Assembly: GCA_013397115.1 (NCBI GenBank)
Contig: VWZW01004119.1
Span: 1,736,342 to 1,800,341 of the forward strand
Source: Edolisoma coerulescens
Lineage: Eukaryota; Chordata; Aves; Passeriformes; Campephagidae
Direction of reading: 5' to 3'
DNA length: 64,000 nt
Shown here piece by piece: positions 37,277 through 48,620 of this stretch. Position numbers and translations under genes: made by a program. Each line of letters opens with the position of its first letter. Within the stretch, counting starts at the first letter, position 1. The notes beneath the pieces were generated by a model. The model had not been told where the DNA came from. It saw only the letters and a list, made by a program, of their open reading frames with translations, and did not search any database.

Positions 37277-38939
37277 GTAAGCAAATTCAGCTGGCTGATG
37301 AAAGGAAGCCTAGACAACGGTGTTCAAACACTCGCTCCCATTTCCTCCCCCCGTCCCCAGATGTCTGGTTTCAGTTTTAAAACATAATAACATTTCATTA
37401 AGGAGTCATAGCAACCCCTCACTAATTTGTGAAGAGTACATCGTGAGCTACATTCTGTACTTATCAACATTTGAGCACTTTAGATCTTGTTTCATCTCAT
37501 TAGTGGATGTTTATGGGACCTGAGGGTTTCAGCACTCTCTGACTCATTAGTCAGCCTGTGGTGGGGCAGGTTATATACTACAGGAAACCATTTCCCCAGC
37601 CTTTGAATGCTCACACAACCCTCACTACGAGTTCAGTCAGAAATGTTTTCTCCCATTAAACAGTCAGCCAGGAAGGAATGTGCAAAGGTGTGTTGTTTTC
37701 CTTTCAAAGACATCGCCTGGTAGAACACTGCGTATATCAAAGTCGTACTGTGCTTGGTCGCAGACAGCTGCACCACCACAGAGATGTCATTTCAAAGAGC
37801 TGGATATTTAAATTGATGGTTCTGGAAAAATTTTAGCCACGGGATGGCATTTACAGGAAACAGCAAACCAGAAGAATGTGTCGTGTTGGAAATTGCTTGG
37901 TGTTAACATCAGGAAGAGTAGGAATTCTGTTTTCCCACTCATTTGCGGGACTGAAGCCTTTTTTCCTCAAATGCTCCAGTTAACTTAGGTTTGTGCAGGA
38001 TTTAATTTGTATGAAAATAAGTGTTCTTTTTCCTCCACTAAATTTATTAAGCAGTGCACCATTTAGTAAACTGTCAGTGGCATCTGTTGGAGAAAAGGCA
38101 AATAAAATACTGATGCACAAGGAGGTAGTTTTTCCAGATTTTGATACATAGTTTCACAAATTTATGAAAAAATTCCCTGGGTGCATGATTTATTTGGAAA
38201 TAATCCACCAATCTGCTTTCTGTGGCTGTGTTTCTAATATTGTTTTTTTTTCCAAATCACAACGCACAGTTTTCTCTGAAACGCACTAACAAATAGGAAA
38301 AACAAATGCAAGTGTGAATGAACAGTGTGATGTAAACGGTGGAGCAGGAAATGGCATCTTAAATTTGTTTACAATATGCTGTAAGTCAAAGCATAGGAAA
38401 CTGCTTTAATAACAAGCAGTTGATAATCATGTTAATTAGGAAATCACAGAAAAAAATGTGCCACTTGTGTGATAATTGCCTTATTAACACTGCATAGACT
38501 GTATTCATTTTTCAAGGATTATTGTGGAACTCACATTCACATGTGCTTTTGCAAAGATGGTAGGGATTTGCTTCATTATAGGTGGAGCCTTGGTGCTATC
38601 ACTAGGAGGAGATAGCTGGTAGGGTCCTTAAAAATCCCTGCCAGAATGTAAATGTGCTGAAGATCAATATCAGATCTTATCTGAATAAATATTTCTGAAT
38701 TTTACAGTTGCTACCTGGCAAACTGTGCCTATGGAACAATAACTTTACAAATTGGAAATCTCTTGCCTCATTCATCAAGCGTAGCTACACAAACACTGCA
38801 TGAGTTTGTTACCAATTTTTATGCATGAGTCGCTGGGCGCCTTGTGGTTTTGATGGGAAATGGAAAACTGAGGGCTCTTTGAGGGGACTGGGATTTGAAA
38901 GTAAAAAAGGCAATATTTGATTTCAAAAGGCTGAAGTAC
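37277..38939. other. Noncoding DNA, AT-rich towards the right
   Basis: No gene is recognised. The right half (about 38150-38530) is an AT-rich, non-repetitive block with homeodomain-type cores, given as a separate candidate element. Confidence 0.5.
38150..38530. promoter_or_regulatory. AT-rich block, candidate conserved noncoding element
   Basis: This non-repetitive AT-rich block contains TTAATTAG (38432-38439), GATAAT cores and a TTGTTTAC forkhead-like word near 38370. The mixture is typical of deeply conserved developmental enhancers. Conservation cannot be judged from one genome, so this is a hypothesis based on composition and motif content. Confidence 0.18.
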
Positions 38940-39670
38940 AGATAGAAGCAGCACCAACGCTTCTCCTCCCTGCCGAACAGCCGAACAAGCTGCTAAGTAC
39001 CAGCACATCATCCTCCAAGAGCCTCCTGCTGCTGGAGCTGTCAGAGGACACAGCAGCGGGGCCCCAAAACCCTCTGTGAGGCCGAGGCTGCCAGGGATGT
39101 GGCAGAGGATGTGCTGCAACTCCGGCATCGGGGCAGCATCAGCACGTGCTGCACGTCCCGCTTTCCCCTCACTCATGTGAACCCAAAGTACTTTGTGGGT
39201 GCTGGATGGTGTTCAAGAGGGTGGAATTGCTGCATTTAGTCCCCCTCACACGCTTCCAGCAGTTGGTTCAAGCTGACACTGGCAGTTTTGCTGCGAGGAC
39301 CCTGCTAATTGGAAGCAGCCCAGCTCAGTACCTGTGTGCCTGCTGGAGCGGCCGTGCTTGAGAACCAGGCAGCAGCTGAGAACATCTTCAGGCTCTAGTG
39401 CTTGTTCCATTTTATCCGTGTTTCTTGATTCATTTCTTCAGCTGCACTTACACAGGGGTAAAAGCTGTGTTCCTAGAGCTGTCTGGCAGCACAGCTTTCC
39501 AAGCTTGGGGTTTTTTTAATGTTACTTGAAGCAAAGTGCTTCCCTTTCTACCGTGCAAAGCTGATGCCTCTGGAGCAGAACGGCAGCATCCGCACACACC
39601 CGCACTCGTGTGTTCCTGTACCACCCTTGTGGAGACATCCAGGCCGTGGGCGTTGGAGCAGTTTGAGAGA
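38940..39670. promoter_or_regulatory. CpG-enriched segment
   Basis: CpG sites are clearly more frequent than in most of the window: about ten between 38950 and 39170, a GAGCGGCCGTG site near 39348, and about eight between 39550 and 39670. It does not look dense enough for a textbook CpG island. A 133-codon minus-strand frame (38775-39176) and overlapping frames on both strands at 39519-39817 lie here without recognised domains. It may be a weak CpG island, exonic sequence of an unrecognised gene, or simply a GC-rich pocket. Confidence 0.25.
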
Positions 39671-40263
39671 TCCACGAGGAACCTTCTCAAATGGAAGCTG
39701 GAGGCTAGAGTCCTCTGCTAGGATTTGGGATAAAATGTGATTTTTTTCTCTGATCAAGATGTAAGCTTGATAGGAACAGCTGTAGCTCTGCCTGGAAGCA
39801 AAGCATCCTCTTCCCATTGAGGGCTTTCAGCTTGGTGGAGGATCATGAGGAAAGTGAGCCAAGGAAATAATGAGGAAAAGGACTAATGTTTTAGGGAAGG
39901 TCTGTGCACCTCTTTATCTTTAGACTTTTGCCCTGAGTTGATACAGGTTGTCCTGTCCCATTTCCTTCCAGAACTGGATAATTCTGTCACTCTGACTCCA
40001 TAGCCTGACATAAATCTTGTTTAGGTGATCAGCCCCTCAGAACCAAGGGAAGGTGCTTTTCTCTGATCTTTTTAGGGGCAAGAGGATTGCAAGAGCATGG
40101 ATGACTTAAAGGGCCCAAAGATTAAATTCTGTCTTAAGCTTGTATCCTTTGTTGACAGGTGTTTTCAGTAGTCCAGGGCAAGTTAACAGAGTTACTTCAG
40201 CACTTTGCTTTCTGTAACTTCTAGAGAACAAGGGGGCATCAAAGCCCTGGAATGGCTGCTTTT

Positions 40264-40290
40264 AAAAGTCCTCCTGTTTTGAGGACTTTT
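40264..40290. other. Perfect 10-bp inverted repeat with 7-base loop
   Basis: AAAAGTCCTC (40264-40273) and GAGGACTTTT (40281-40290) are exact reverse complements separated by CTGTTTT. The stem has no mismatch. It is too short for a typical microRNA precursor (which needs about 25-30 paired bases), so it may be only a chance hairpin. Confidence 0.5.
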
Positions 40291-41946
40291 CTTTGGCCAG
40301 TACCCTGTGTGGGTGGAGTGTTTAGTCCTGGGCAGCAGGCACTGATTTTCCCTCTTCATGTTGGCAGTTGTGTCACCTGGTGACTCAAAAGGGATTTTCT
40401 CCCTTCATCTCTGCTGGCTTCCTTCTGTTCTCAGAATCACACCTCTCTTTCCCACTGTCCTTTCCTTGTGTTTTTCCTTGCTCTGTCCCTGGTGTCTGCC
40501 CTCTGGAATTCAGGATGGGTCTGCAGTGCTGTCCAGGGGCTGAGAGGATGTTTCCAATGGATGCCTGGAGAATCCTAGCAGGAATGTGCAGGACGTGCTC
40601 CCGATCTGTGGTGCTGGTGGCTGTTGGGAGGACAGGGGCTATCCTGCACCTTGAGGTGTCCAGATGGGAGAAGCCAATGGGCCATGCTGGTAGCCAGCAC
40701 TGCCTCATTCTCACAGAGAACCCCACTGCTGGGCTTCTGCTAGGAAAGGTTTATAACCCCTTCAAAAGTACTAATCAAAAATATTTTTGTAGGTAAATTT
40801 GCCACAGTTAAAGCATGACTTTTTATCTATAATCACATCTAAATGTGCTTTTGCAAAGTCTGCCTTTGTCCTTGGCCGTGGTCCATCCAGTGTAGCATCC
40901 TGGCTGCCCAGATTTGATTAAGTGGATGACTTACATCTTTACTGTGTAGTGATACTCTGATCTGGACACTAGCTCAGCAGACACTGAGGTGTTTTATTGG
41001 AGTCAGTACATGCAAAAATGTATTGCTGGACTGCCTTAGATAAAGTCCTTTGGTGAGCTGGAAAATGAGGAAGGAGCAGGAGTTGCCTCAGGGGTCTGAT
41101 TGACTGCTCCACTGTGAATCAGCTGGAGTGACCAGAGCCACAGAGACGTCACAGTGCTGAAGCTGGTCCCTCTCCTTGTGTTGCAAACACAGCCAAACAC
41201 AGATTTTTCAGTTGCTTTATGATTTTACCATGTTGGTGCTGAGCAAGGGGAACAGGGACAGATCTCATTTCCTGTTGTTATCAATAACGGTGACAGTTCA
41301 TAACTCCCCAGTGAGCTAGATAATACTTTTTTTCATTTTTTACTTTTCTATAAATGAACCAAAAGAACTGGCAATAAGCACATGGAAGGCAAGAGCATGC
41401 TGATGCGAATCACGTGCAAAATTTTTACAGTGACTGCAGTAGTGAAAACAAGGGAATATTCCAGTTTAAATCCACTCTCTACTTTGACCTGGCTCACCTA
41501 CATGGCAAACAATATTTCTTCTAGCTATGAGATAGATGTCACCTTTTATAAAGATATGAGGAAAACCAGTAATTGTTCCAGTCAACTATGACATTTGTCA
41601 TATCCCATTTAGTGAACTCAATCTCTTCACTCGTTCACAGTGGTGTTTGTGAAATCCTTGATGTCTGACACATTGATTTGTCTGTGTAAAAAGCAGAAAT
41701 ACCTGACACTTGCCACAGAACAAAGTTTCCCAGCAGGTGTACATGCTGCAGGTCCTTCAGGGCAAGAGTTTCTTTAGCTGCAGCCCAGAGGATGCATGGA
41801 GGGGGATGGGGGAGGTCTCATCCTGCCACTTCCATCTCAGGAACTGGGAACTGCCACCAGGTCCCATTTCTGAGCAAAGCCTTAGAGCTCCTGTAGTCCC
41901 TTACTGATGGAGAAAAGTGTTTATCTAAGGGACTGCCTCTCAGGTT

Positions 41947-41980
41947 AAAAAAAAAAAAAAAAAGAAAAAAAGAAAAAAAG
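41947..41980. repeat. A17 tract continuing as A7-G units
   Basis: A17 is followed by G, A7, G, A7, G. It looks like an expanded poly(A) microsatellite. No retroposed element is recognised 5' of it. Confidence 0.88.
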
Positions 41981-43059
41981 CGCTAATATATAAATGTTGA
42001 GATTTTGATTTAATAACATAACTGACTCGATTGATGTTTAATATCTCATTCCATGCTGAACAGAGTCCCCAAACTCATATTGTGCTGCTTATCTAAATAG
42101 CAAAATGCATTTTTTTTCTGGTTTAAAGGTCTAGTAAGTAGATATTAGCTGATTTTAAGATACATGTACTTCATGCCCTGGTGTAAAGAAATTGTATTCT
42201 TCCCAGTTCTGTTTGATTGCAGTTCTACAGAGAAATGTTTCTTCTGCTCAGATAATTTTTTTCCCTGTAAATGTTTAATCTGGTGATGTCATTTGACTTC
42301 TTTCTCCGTTTAGGGCACCAGTACAAGTCATGCTGTGCAATGCACATTTTACATGGTATTCTGCTTTCACAAAAAGCTAATGAACATGAGCTTTTGGGAT
42401 TCATTGGAAATGGTCTACTTAATGTGGTGCTTCTGTAGCAGACACAATCCTTTCCAAAAGTTACTGCTTCTCCAGTCCTTGCAGCTATTCCTGTCAGATA
42501 CACAGGGGAGCACTGGCAAGGACATGGAGTACACTGGCTTTTTTTAGTGCCAGAATGACTCTAATCGATCTTATTTATTCTTTACACTAACATTCAACAG
42601 GAAGAAAAGCTCCAAATTCAGACTTGTGGCAGCAACTTCATTAGGGCATGAATAAGGAATACAGAGAACTTCAGTGCTTGGGACACTTCTTAACAGGCTT
42701 TTCAGAGTATTTCCATGTCAACAGGAGTCTAACTCTGATCTTATTCTTTCTGAAGCCCACAACGATTTTCCTATTAAATGCACTGGTTCAGCATTGGCTG
42801 TTAATAAAGGAGGGTGATTGTCCTTCATACTAAACCTTTCAGCCTAGATCATTGTAAAAGTGGTATTAGTGTGATTAAGAAGATCCAGGCCAAGACTATT
42901 TAACTGCTTAATCTTAGAAACGAGATAGCACAGATTGCAGTGTGAATGCCTGGGCTGCAAGATCAGTACAAGAGGTGCTTTTAAAAAATAAATGTGTCTT
43001 GCCTGTCCATGAAAAACAGGGGATGAATGTCTTTGTCCCACTTCTACAGTGAAAGCAGC

Positions 43060-43212
43060 AAGGATGCCCCATCCCTGGAAAGTGTCCAAGTCAGGTTGGA
43101 TAGGCTTCAAGTAACCTGGGACAGTGGAAGGTGTCCCTGCCCATGGCAGGGGATGGAACTCGATGGTGTTTTAGGTCCCTTCCACCCCAAGCCACTGTGG
43201 GATTGTGCCATG
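43060..43212 (+). mobile_element. CR1: CR1 3' terminal fragment
   Basis: The sequence contains the CR1 3' landmarks in sense orientation: GGATGCCCCATCCCTGGAAA, GTGTCCAAGTCAGGTTGGAT, the GGTGTCCCTGCCCATGGCAG block, GGTCCCTTCCACCCCAAGCC and a decayed terminal octamer region (GGGATTGTGCCATG). It is truncated upstream of the GGAGGTGTCC-equivalent block. The plus-strand open frame 43027-43317 and the minus-strand frame 42844-43110 overlap it and are not genes. Confidence 0.9.
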
Positions 43213-45690
43213 CAGAGAGACCAAGTCATCCTCTGCTGGGAAGTTTTCTGGGCCCCTCTCAGGGCATTTGGGAGACAGGGGTGTAACTCAGCAGTTATGT
43301 GGCTACTATGCCCTTAAACGGGAGTAGACCACGGCTGTTCCTCTGCCCCCTTGAACCAATCTTTTGTGGAACCAGTACAGTTTTAGGTTGGAGGGTTTGT
43401 TCCCCCAGTCTGAATTTCCATCCACTTTAGATACCAAAGCTGTGTGCTGCCAGCTCCCTAATGAATCCCTTGTTCTTTAATGTATCAATCTTGATAATTC
43501 CTCTGTGAAGTTAGAAAAAGCACAGAAATTTTAATTGTGGCATTAAAAGCCACCTAGATCCTTGCACTGAAATCCAAAGGTACCTGTGAGATTTCTAAAA
43601 AAATCTCATATCGGGAAGTCTGACAGGGAACTGAATCTGCATCCTTTTCATTACAGACTGCTGCTGTAATGATTCAAGCATCTTCTCCTCATCAGGGACA
43701 GCGTATTTACCATGCTGTCCATTAGGGAGATGATTGCTCCTGGAAGAGATGCCAAAATACCACTTTTTTTGATGTGTGAATGTTCACAGTCACCTGTATA
43801 AATAGCAGTAGGCTGCTGGAGAAAACTCTATTGATGCTTTTTGCTTTTGCTTCTGGGATTTGGTTTATTTGCCTTTCATGATCAGTGAGAATTCTGTAGA
43901 AGTGCTTCCCCAGAACAATGCTGTGAGGAGCAGGGGGGCAGTGGGTGAGCACCAGGGTCCTGGGGGGCTGAGCTGTCAGATGGAGCTGATTTCTGTCTGC
44001 AGCTGTGAGCTTAATTTAAAAAATACTCGGTTTCTACAGCGGGTTTTATTTCTAGAGCCATACTTTGAGCTGGAGGAGGGGCAGGGATGTGAGAACAGTT
44101 ATCAGTTATTGTTGCCCTGTACGCTGCTGCACCGGAGCAGCAATAGATGCCAATGAATTTCCGGTGGATAATTCAATGGCAACTTTCTCCTGAGCACTGC
44201 AGCGTGGGAGCCTTTGAAAGAAAGAGGTTAAGAGACAAGTAAGTAGGATTGGAGTGCTATTATTACAGCTATTTTTCTTTACTTCTAATACATGTCATCC
44301 TCTTTTATTAGGGGCTGACTGTTGAACCAGGAAAACTGATGCCACAGTGTACAAATGATGCCTAGGCAAGGAAGGATCACTGATAAGTGATCTGTAGTAT
44401 ATTGACCTTTCAGAAAAATTGAATAAAAATATACATGCTTTGAGACTTTCAAAAGTAAATGATCACCTGCATCCTCTCACTGTGCACAGAGAGCTTGAGT
44501 ACCTCTAGCAGTGACATGGGAAACAAAGCCACCACCATCCCCACCGTAACCTCCCAGCCACAGGAATGAGGGCAGCAGGCTTTGTGTCTCACTAAAAGCA
44601 GAGCTCTTGACATACCAGGGAGCTGCAGAGAGAACTGGGAATACCAGAGATGTCAAAGCTGAGTGAATGCTTCGCATGTCCCAGCTGTACAACTCTTAAG
44701 CTCTCCATATGCTATTCAGATATCAATTAATGTTTGCTGTGGTGTGTGATTTAACCTTGTATTCAGGGCTTCTTTGTTCACTTAGCAGCAATGAGATGTC
44801 ACTGCAAACATCTACTGAGAGACTGAGAGGGAAAGTCGACTTTTACGTGCAGCTTTGTGAGCTTCCAGTGATTTCCCATAAGTTTGTACTGCCCCTCTCC
44901 CAGAATCACACTCTTGTCTTTCCTGGTTTTCCATACCCACTGTGTTTGTCTCAAACAGTAATTTTTTCATAGGTTAGAGTTTGTAAACACCTTTCTTTTT
45001 TCCTACCAGGCTGTTTAGGTGCATTTGATGTGAAACCCACCTACTTTCCTCTTTGTCTCCATAAACAAGGTTTGTGCATCCTGTTACTCTCAGCGTTCTG
45101 GGACTCTCAACAGGGAGGTTTTCGTTGAGCTTTTTCTTGGCTACAAGAGGGAACCTGGGGAAAAAAAACCCCAGCTGGTCACAGCTTGGTTACATCCCAG
45201 CTTTCTGGTACATTAGGAAGGGATTCTCTTACAGCAGAATTTGCAGCAGTGGAACTGTCTTAGACCAGCTGAATATAGCTTGGATGAAGGAGGTTTTGGT
45301 CAGACTCATCCCGTTCTCTAATGGAACCCAAACGTGTGTGATGAGGCTGGGGATGAATATGAAATCTTTTGAAAGTTCTGCATGTGGACGTTCTGTAAGC
45401 AGAGAATCCACTCACACATACACACATCTATATACACTTGGATCAGCTTTCCATTAAGGAATGCAGCTGAGGAGATTGGTCAAATAAGGCCCTTTAAACC
45501 CCACATTTATAGATGAGTGACTGATTTCAGCCTGTGTGACCTCACAGGGACACCGAGTGCCCGTTCTCAGGAGCTTGGAGGAGCCTGTGGCTGCCTGAGT
45601 GCTGGGCTGGGGCCCCTGAGCTGTGGGAGGTGGCTGCTGGGGGAGAAAATTATTTACACAGGAAACAGCATTCCTCAAAGGAGAGACAGA

Positions 45691-45720
45691 AATAATAAAA
45701 ATAAAAAAAATAAAAAAAAT
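45691..45720. repeat. (TAAAA)n-type A-rich tract
   Basis: AATAATAAAAATAAAAAAAA continues as TAAAAAAAAT. It is an A-rich microsatellite. Confidence 0.85.
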
Positions 45721-46538
45721 TGAAGGGCTCTAAATCCTCCAAGCATGGGTTTTCTTCTTCTAATGCTTATTGTCATCAGGGAAATTAGGACAGAGGTATA
45801 ACAGGAAGTCAGGAAGAGCTGATTTCCAGAGAGTGCCATGTACCATACTGCCAGGTAACTCGGAGTTGCCAAATTCCCCTTGATGCTTTTTTCAATTCTT
45901 TTTTATACACGTCATCCTTGTTTGGATATTGAGAAGCTGGGGACAAAGAGAGAAAGGAACAGGCCCAATGTGACTTGTGAATTTGACTAAGATCTGAGCT
46001 TTGTGTTCTGCTGGTAGAAAAATCAACCAGCTGAAGCATTAAAAGATGGATTTTTCTTTCAAATGAGTTAGGTTGGATTTCGCTTGATGTTCCACATCAC
46101 AGAACTGTCAATCCTCCTTCTGTGAACCTGGAAGCTGTTGGTCATATGGAAGTGAAGGCCATATGTGTGTGAGGGTGGTGGGAAGTTTTCATTTTGACCT
46201 CCAGCAGTTTTCCTTTGAGTAACACAGAACAAATGGCAGAGGTCTTGCGAGTGATCAAGGTCTCTGGTGAGATCTCTAAAATAGGGATAAGAACCCTGTT
46301 TAAGGAAAGTGTCTTTCTCTAATCCAGGGCAAAAAGCTAGCAAGGAGACTGGGAGGTTAAGGGGAGCAAATAAGACCTTGGGAGTGAAAGGAGAGCCAAG
46401 TGGATTATTGTCAGGTGAGGCTTGGCTCAGCTTGGCACAGATGGCCTGTGAGTTTTGGCTGAGGAACAGCTGGAGATGGCTCTGGAAATCTGACTGATTC
46501 TTTGGCCTGCTGTGTACAGGCCATTCTGTCATTTTCTT

Positions 46539-46563
46539 GGGGGGGAAAAAAAAAAAAATCCTN
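46539..46563. repeat. G7-A13 purine run followed by an N
   Basis: Seven G bases (46539-46545) are followed directly by thirteen A bases (46546-46558), and an unresolved N sits at 46563. The N probably reflects consensus failure beside a long homopolymer. Confidence 0.85.
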
Positions 46564-47179
46564 TGAACACTCCTTATGAACACACCCAACTCCCATGTTG
46601 GGTGGGTGAAAATTACCTGGCGGCAAAGGTCTGGGGTAATGACATTTTGTAAGGCATTGGCTCTTTAATAAGGTGGAATTAAGAGCTGATTAAGGGAATC
46701 ACCACCTAAAGAAGCAGCAGCAGCAGAAGGTATTGACACCTCCAGGTGCGATCCCCTCCCAAGCTCCTCCCACGGAGGAGGTCTGAGAGCACCTGAGCGA
46801 TTGCCACATTCCAGGTGTGAATGCAGGTGTTCAGCAGTGGGGTAAAAACCAGAGAAAAGGAGGTGGCAGAGCCCAGCTGTGTTTCTCGGCGCTGCTGGAA
46901 CTCTCCGGAGCACAAAGGTTAATCAAATATACAAATTCTGCAGGTGCAGAGGAGACCACAGGGCAGTGGTGACTGCTCCCCCAGAGCAGTGCAGAGTCTG
47001 ACCCTAGAGCATCTCATTTCTCTTCCTGAGAGAGCCACACAAAAATGCACCCTGTTAATTGACTTCAGAGATTGTAATGTAAAACAATGGGAGAAATCCA
47101 AGCCTTTAGGGCAAGATTTTTAATCTTCAGGTTCAATTTAGATTGTTGCTTAAAGTATGCACTGAGATAGTGGTACATG

Positions 47180-47345
47180 AGTAATTAGCAAATTAATAGC
47201 TCACCACGTTGTGCAGAAATGTCAGCCCCCATAAATGTCATTGCTATTTCTTTACAAGCCAGCTTTTAATTTTTAGACCAATATTTTTGTCTCCATTGAG
47301 AATGGGCTGTTTCACTGCTGATTAATGAAGCAATATTAATAAGAC
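47180..47345. promoter_or_regulatory. Homeodomain-core cluster, candidate noncoding element
   Basis: TAATTA (47182-47187), ATTAAT (about 47192), TTTTAATTTTTAG and two further ATTAAT words (47321 and 47335) occur within about 165 non-repetitive bases. This density of homeodomain-type cores fits a developmental enhancer, but AT-rich DNA also produces such words by chance. Confidence 0.18.
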
Positions 47346-48229
47346 TGAAATTTTAGCATTTTGAAGACAGCTTAACTGACAGTAATTGACACTTCAACAG
47401 TCTACATACATAAATGTTTGTTTGTGAAGATGGTGTTCTCCAGGCTGCTGGAGACCGGGGTGAGGCTTGTTTTTGAAGAAGTAGCAGTACATTTTATTCC
47501 CCTTTAAGCCACAGTGACACGTGTCATAGTTTGTGCTTCTCTGCTCTGTGCTGTGCTCTGGGATGAAACAGGTCATGGTTTGCTGTAGGAACACACTTTC
47601 AGGGCTGGGACAGACTGGTGAGGAGTGAAAGTGTGGATTGTGCCTCAGTTTCCGTAGAAATCTGTTTTACCACTGCCAGAGGCATCCCGGGATCTGGGAG
47701 CTCAGTAAGGAATTCGGCTCTGTTACAGAGTGCACAGCACTACAGAAAAAAAGCAAATGAATAATGAAAATACTGTATTGCTCTGCATTATACCTACCAG
47801 AAAAAAATGCAAAATGAGGCATGATTTCCATTCTGGTACCTGCCATTTAAAATTAGTTACCCCCCAGTTAGCACTCGTTTTTTGTTTGACTGGATAATTA
47901 GATGGTGATTTCGTTTTGTTAGAGTAAGTGCAACAAATTGATCACATTATTTTCAAAATGCTTTGCTTTCTTAAAAGTAATTGAAAAGCGGGGACCAGAA
48001 AACCACCATCAATACCCATATTTATCTAATTTAAAGTTTTATAGAAACGTTTTTAGGAGGGAAAATATATAATAAGATGACTTTTGATGCTCATAAAAGT
48101 AAAATGGGGGTGGTTTTTTTTCATAGTTTTTTTAAGATAAACCTCTTTATTATAAAGTCTCCTGTAAGAAGTGTTTGAAGGTTACTGTGAAATAACACAA
48201 CTGGCTGGTAACTCCTTTTTCAGTTGTTT

Positions 48230-48620
48230 TATCCTAATTAAAATCCAGAATGTTTTTTAGGGCATAATATTTATTTAATTGACATTTGCAAAGCCCCAGT
48301 AACAATTTACTTTTATTGTTTCAGCAGTTCAGTTTAGTTTCATTTTGATAACACAAGAGCTAGCAAGTAAACAGTTAATCTACATACCAGGGATTATTTT
48401 ATATTTCCTGGTGGGAATTTTTCCTTGCAGATTAACTCTTTCAGCAGCGACTTTGACATTATTGTAATTACATCTCATATATAACCTATCACATCAGTAG
48501 GAGGGAAAAATCAAGAGAAGCAGCCATTAATTTTGCTCATTCAAATTGTGTTTGCTTGCAAGAAGACAGGCTATTATTTCTTCTTACAAAAGCCATAATG
48601 AGAAATTTTCTGAGCTGATT
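48230..48620. promoter_or_regulatory. AT-rich block with inverted SOX-type motifs, candidate element
   Basis: The block contains TAATTAAA near 48234 and an inverted pair AACAAT (48301-48306) and ATTGTT (48315-48320), separated by eight bases. AACAAT is the SOX/SRY HMG-box core, and inverted pairs with short spacers are known binding sites for SOX dimers. Low repeat content and mixed motifs make it a candidate conserved noncoding element; neither conservation nor binding can be verified here. Confidence 0.2.

Larger units (their letters stand above)
39671..43059. other. Noncoding DNA, no gene recognised
   Basis: No gene or transposon copy is recognised. Overlapping frames on both strands at 40368-40796 (142 codons plus, 113 minus) lack family motifs. 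A perfect hairpin and a poly(A) tract inside are listed separately. Confidence 0.55.

Noticed and set aside
40264..40290. Hairpin as an intrinsic terminator
   Set aside because: The genome is vertebrate; no gene lies upstream and such terminators do not apply.
43027..43317. 96-codon frame, plus strand
   Set aside because: It is mostly CR1 3' UTR sequence.
46068..46589. 173-codon open frame, minus strand
   Set aside because: It is the longest frame but passes through an N and a poly-Phe/Pro artefact from the G7-A13 run; no family match is recognisable.
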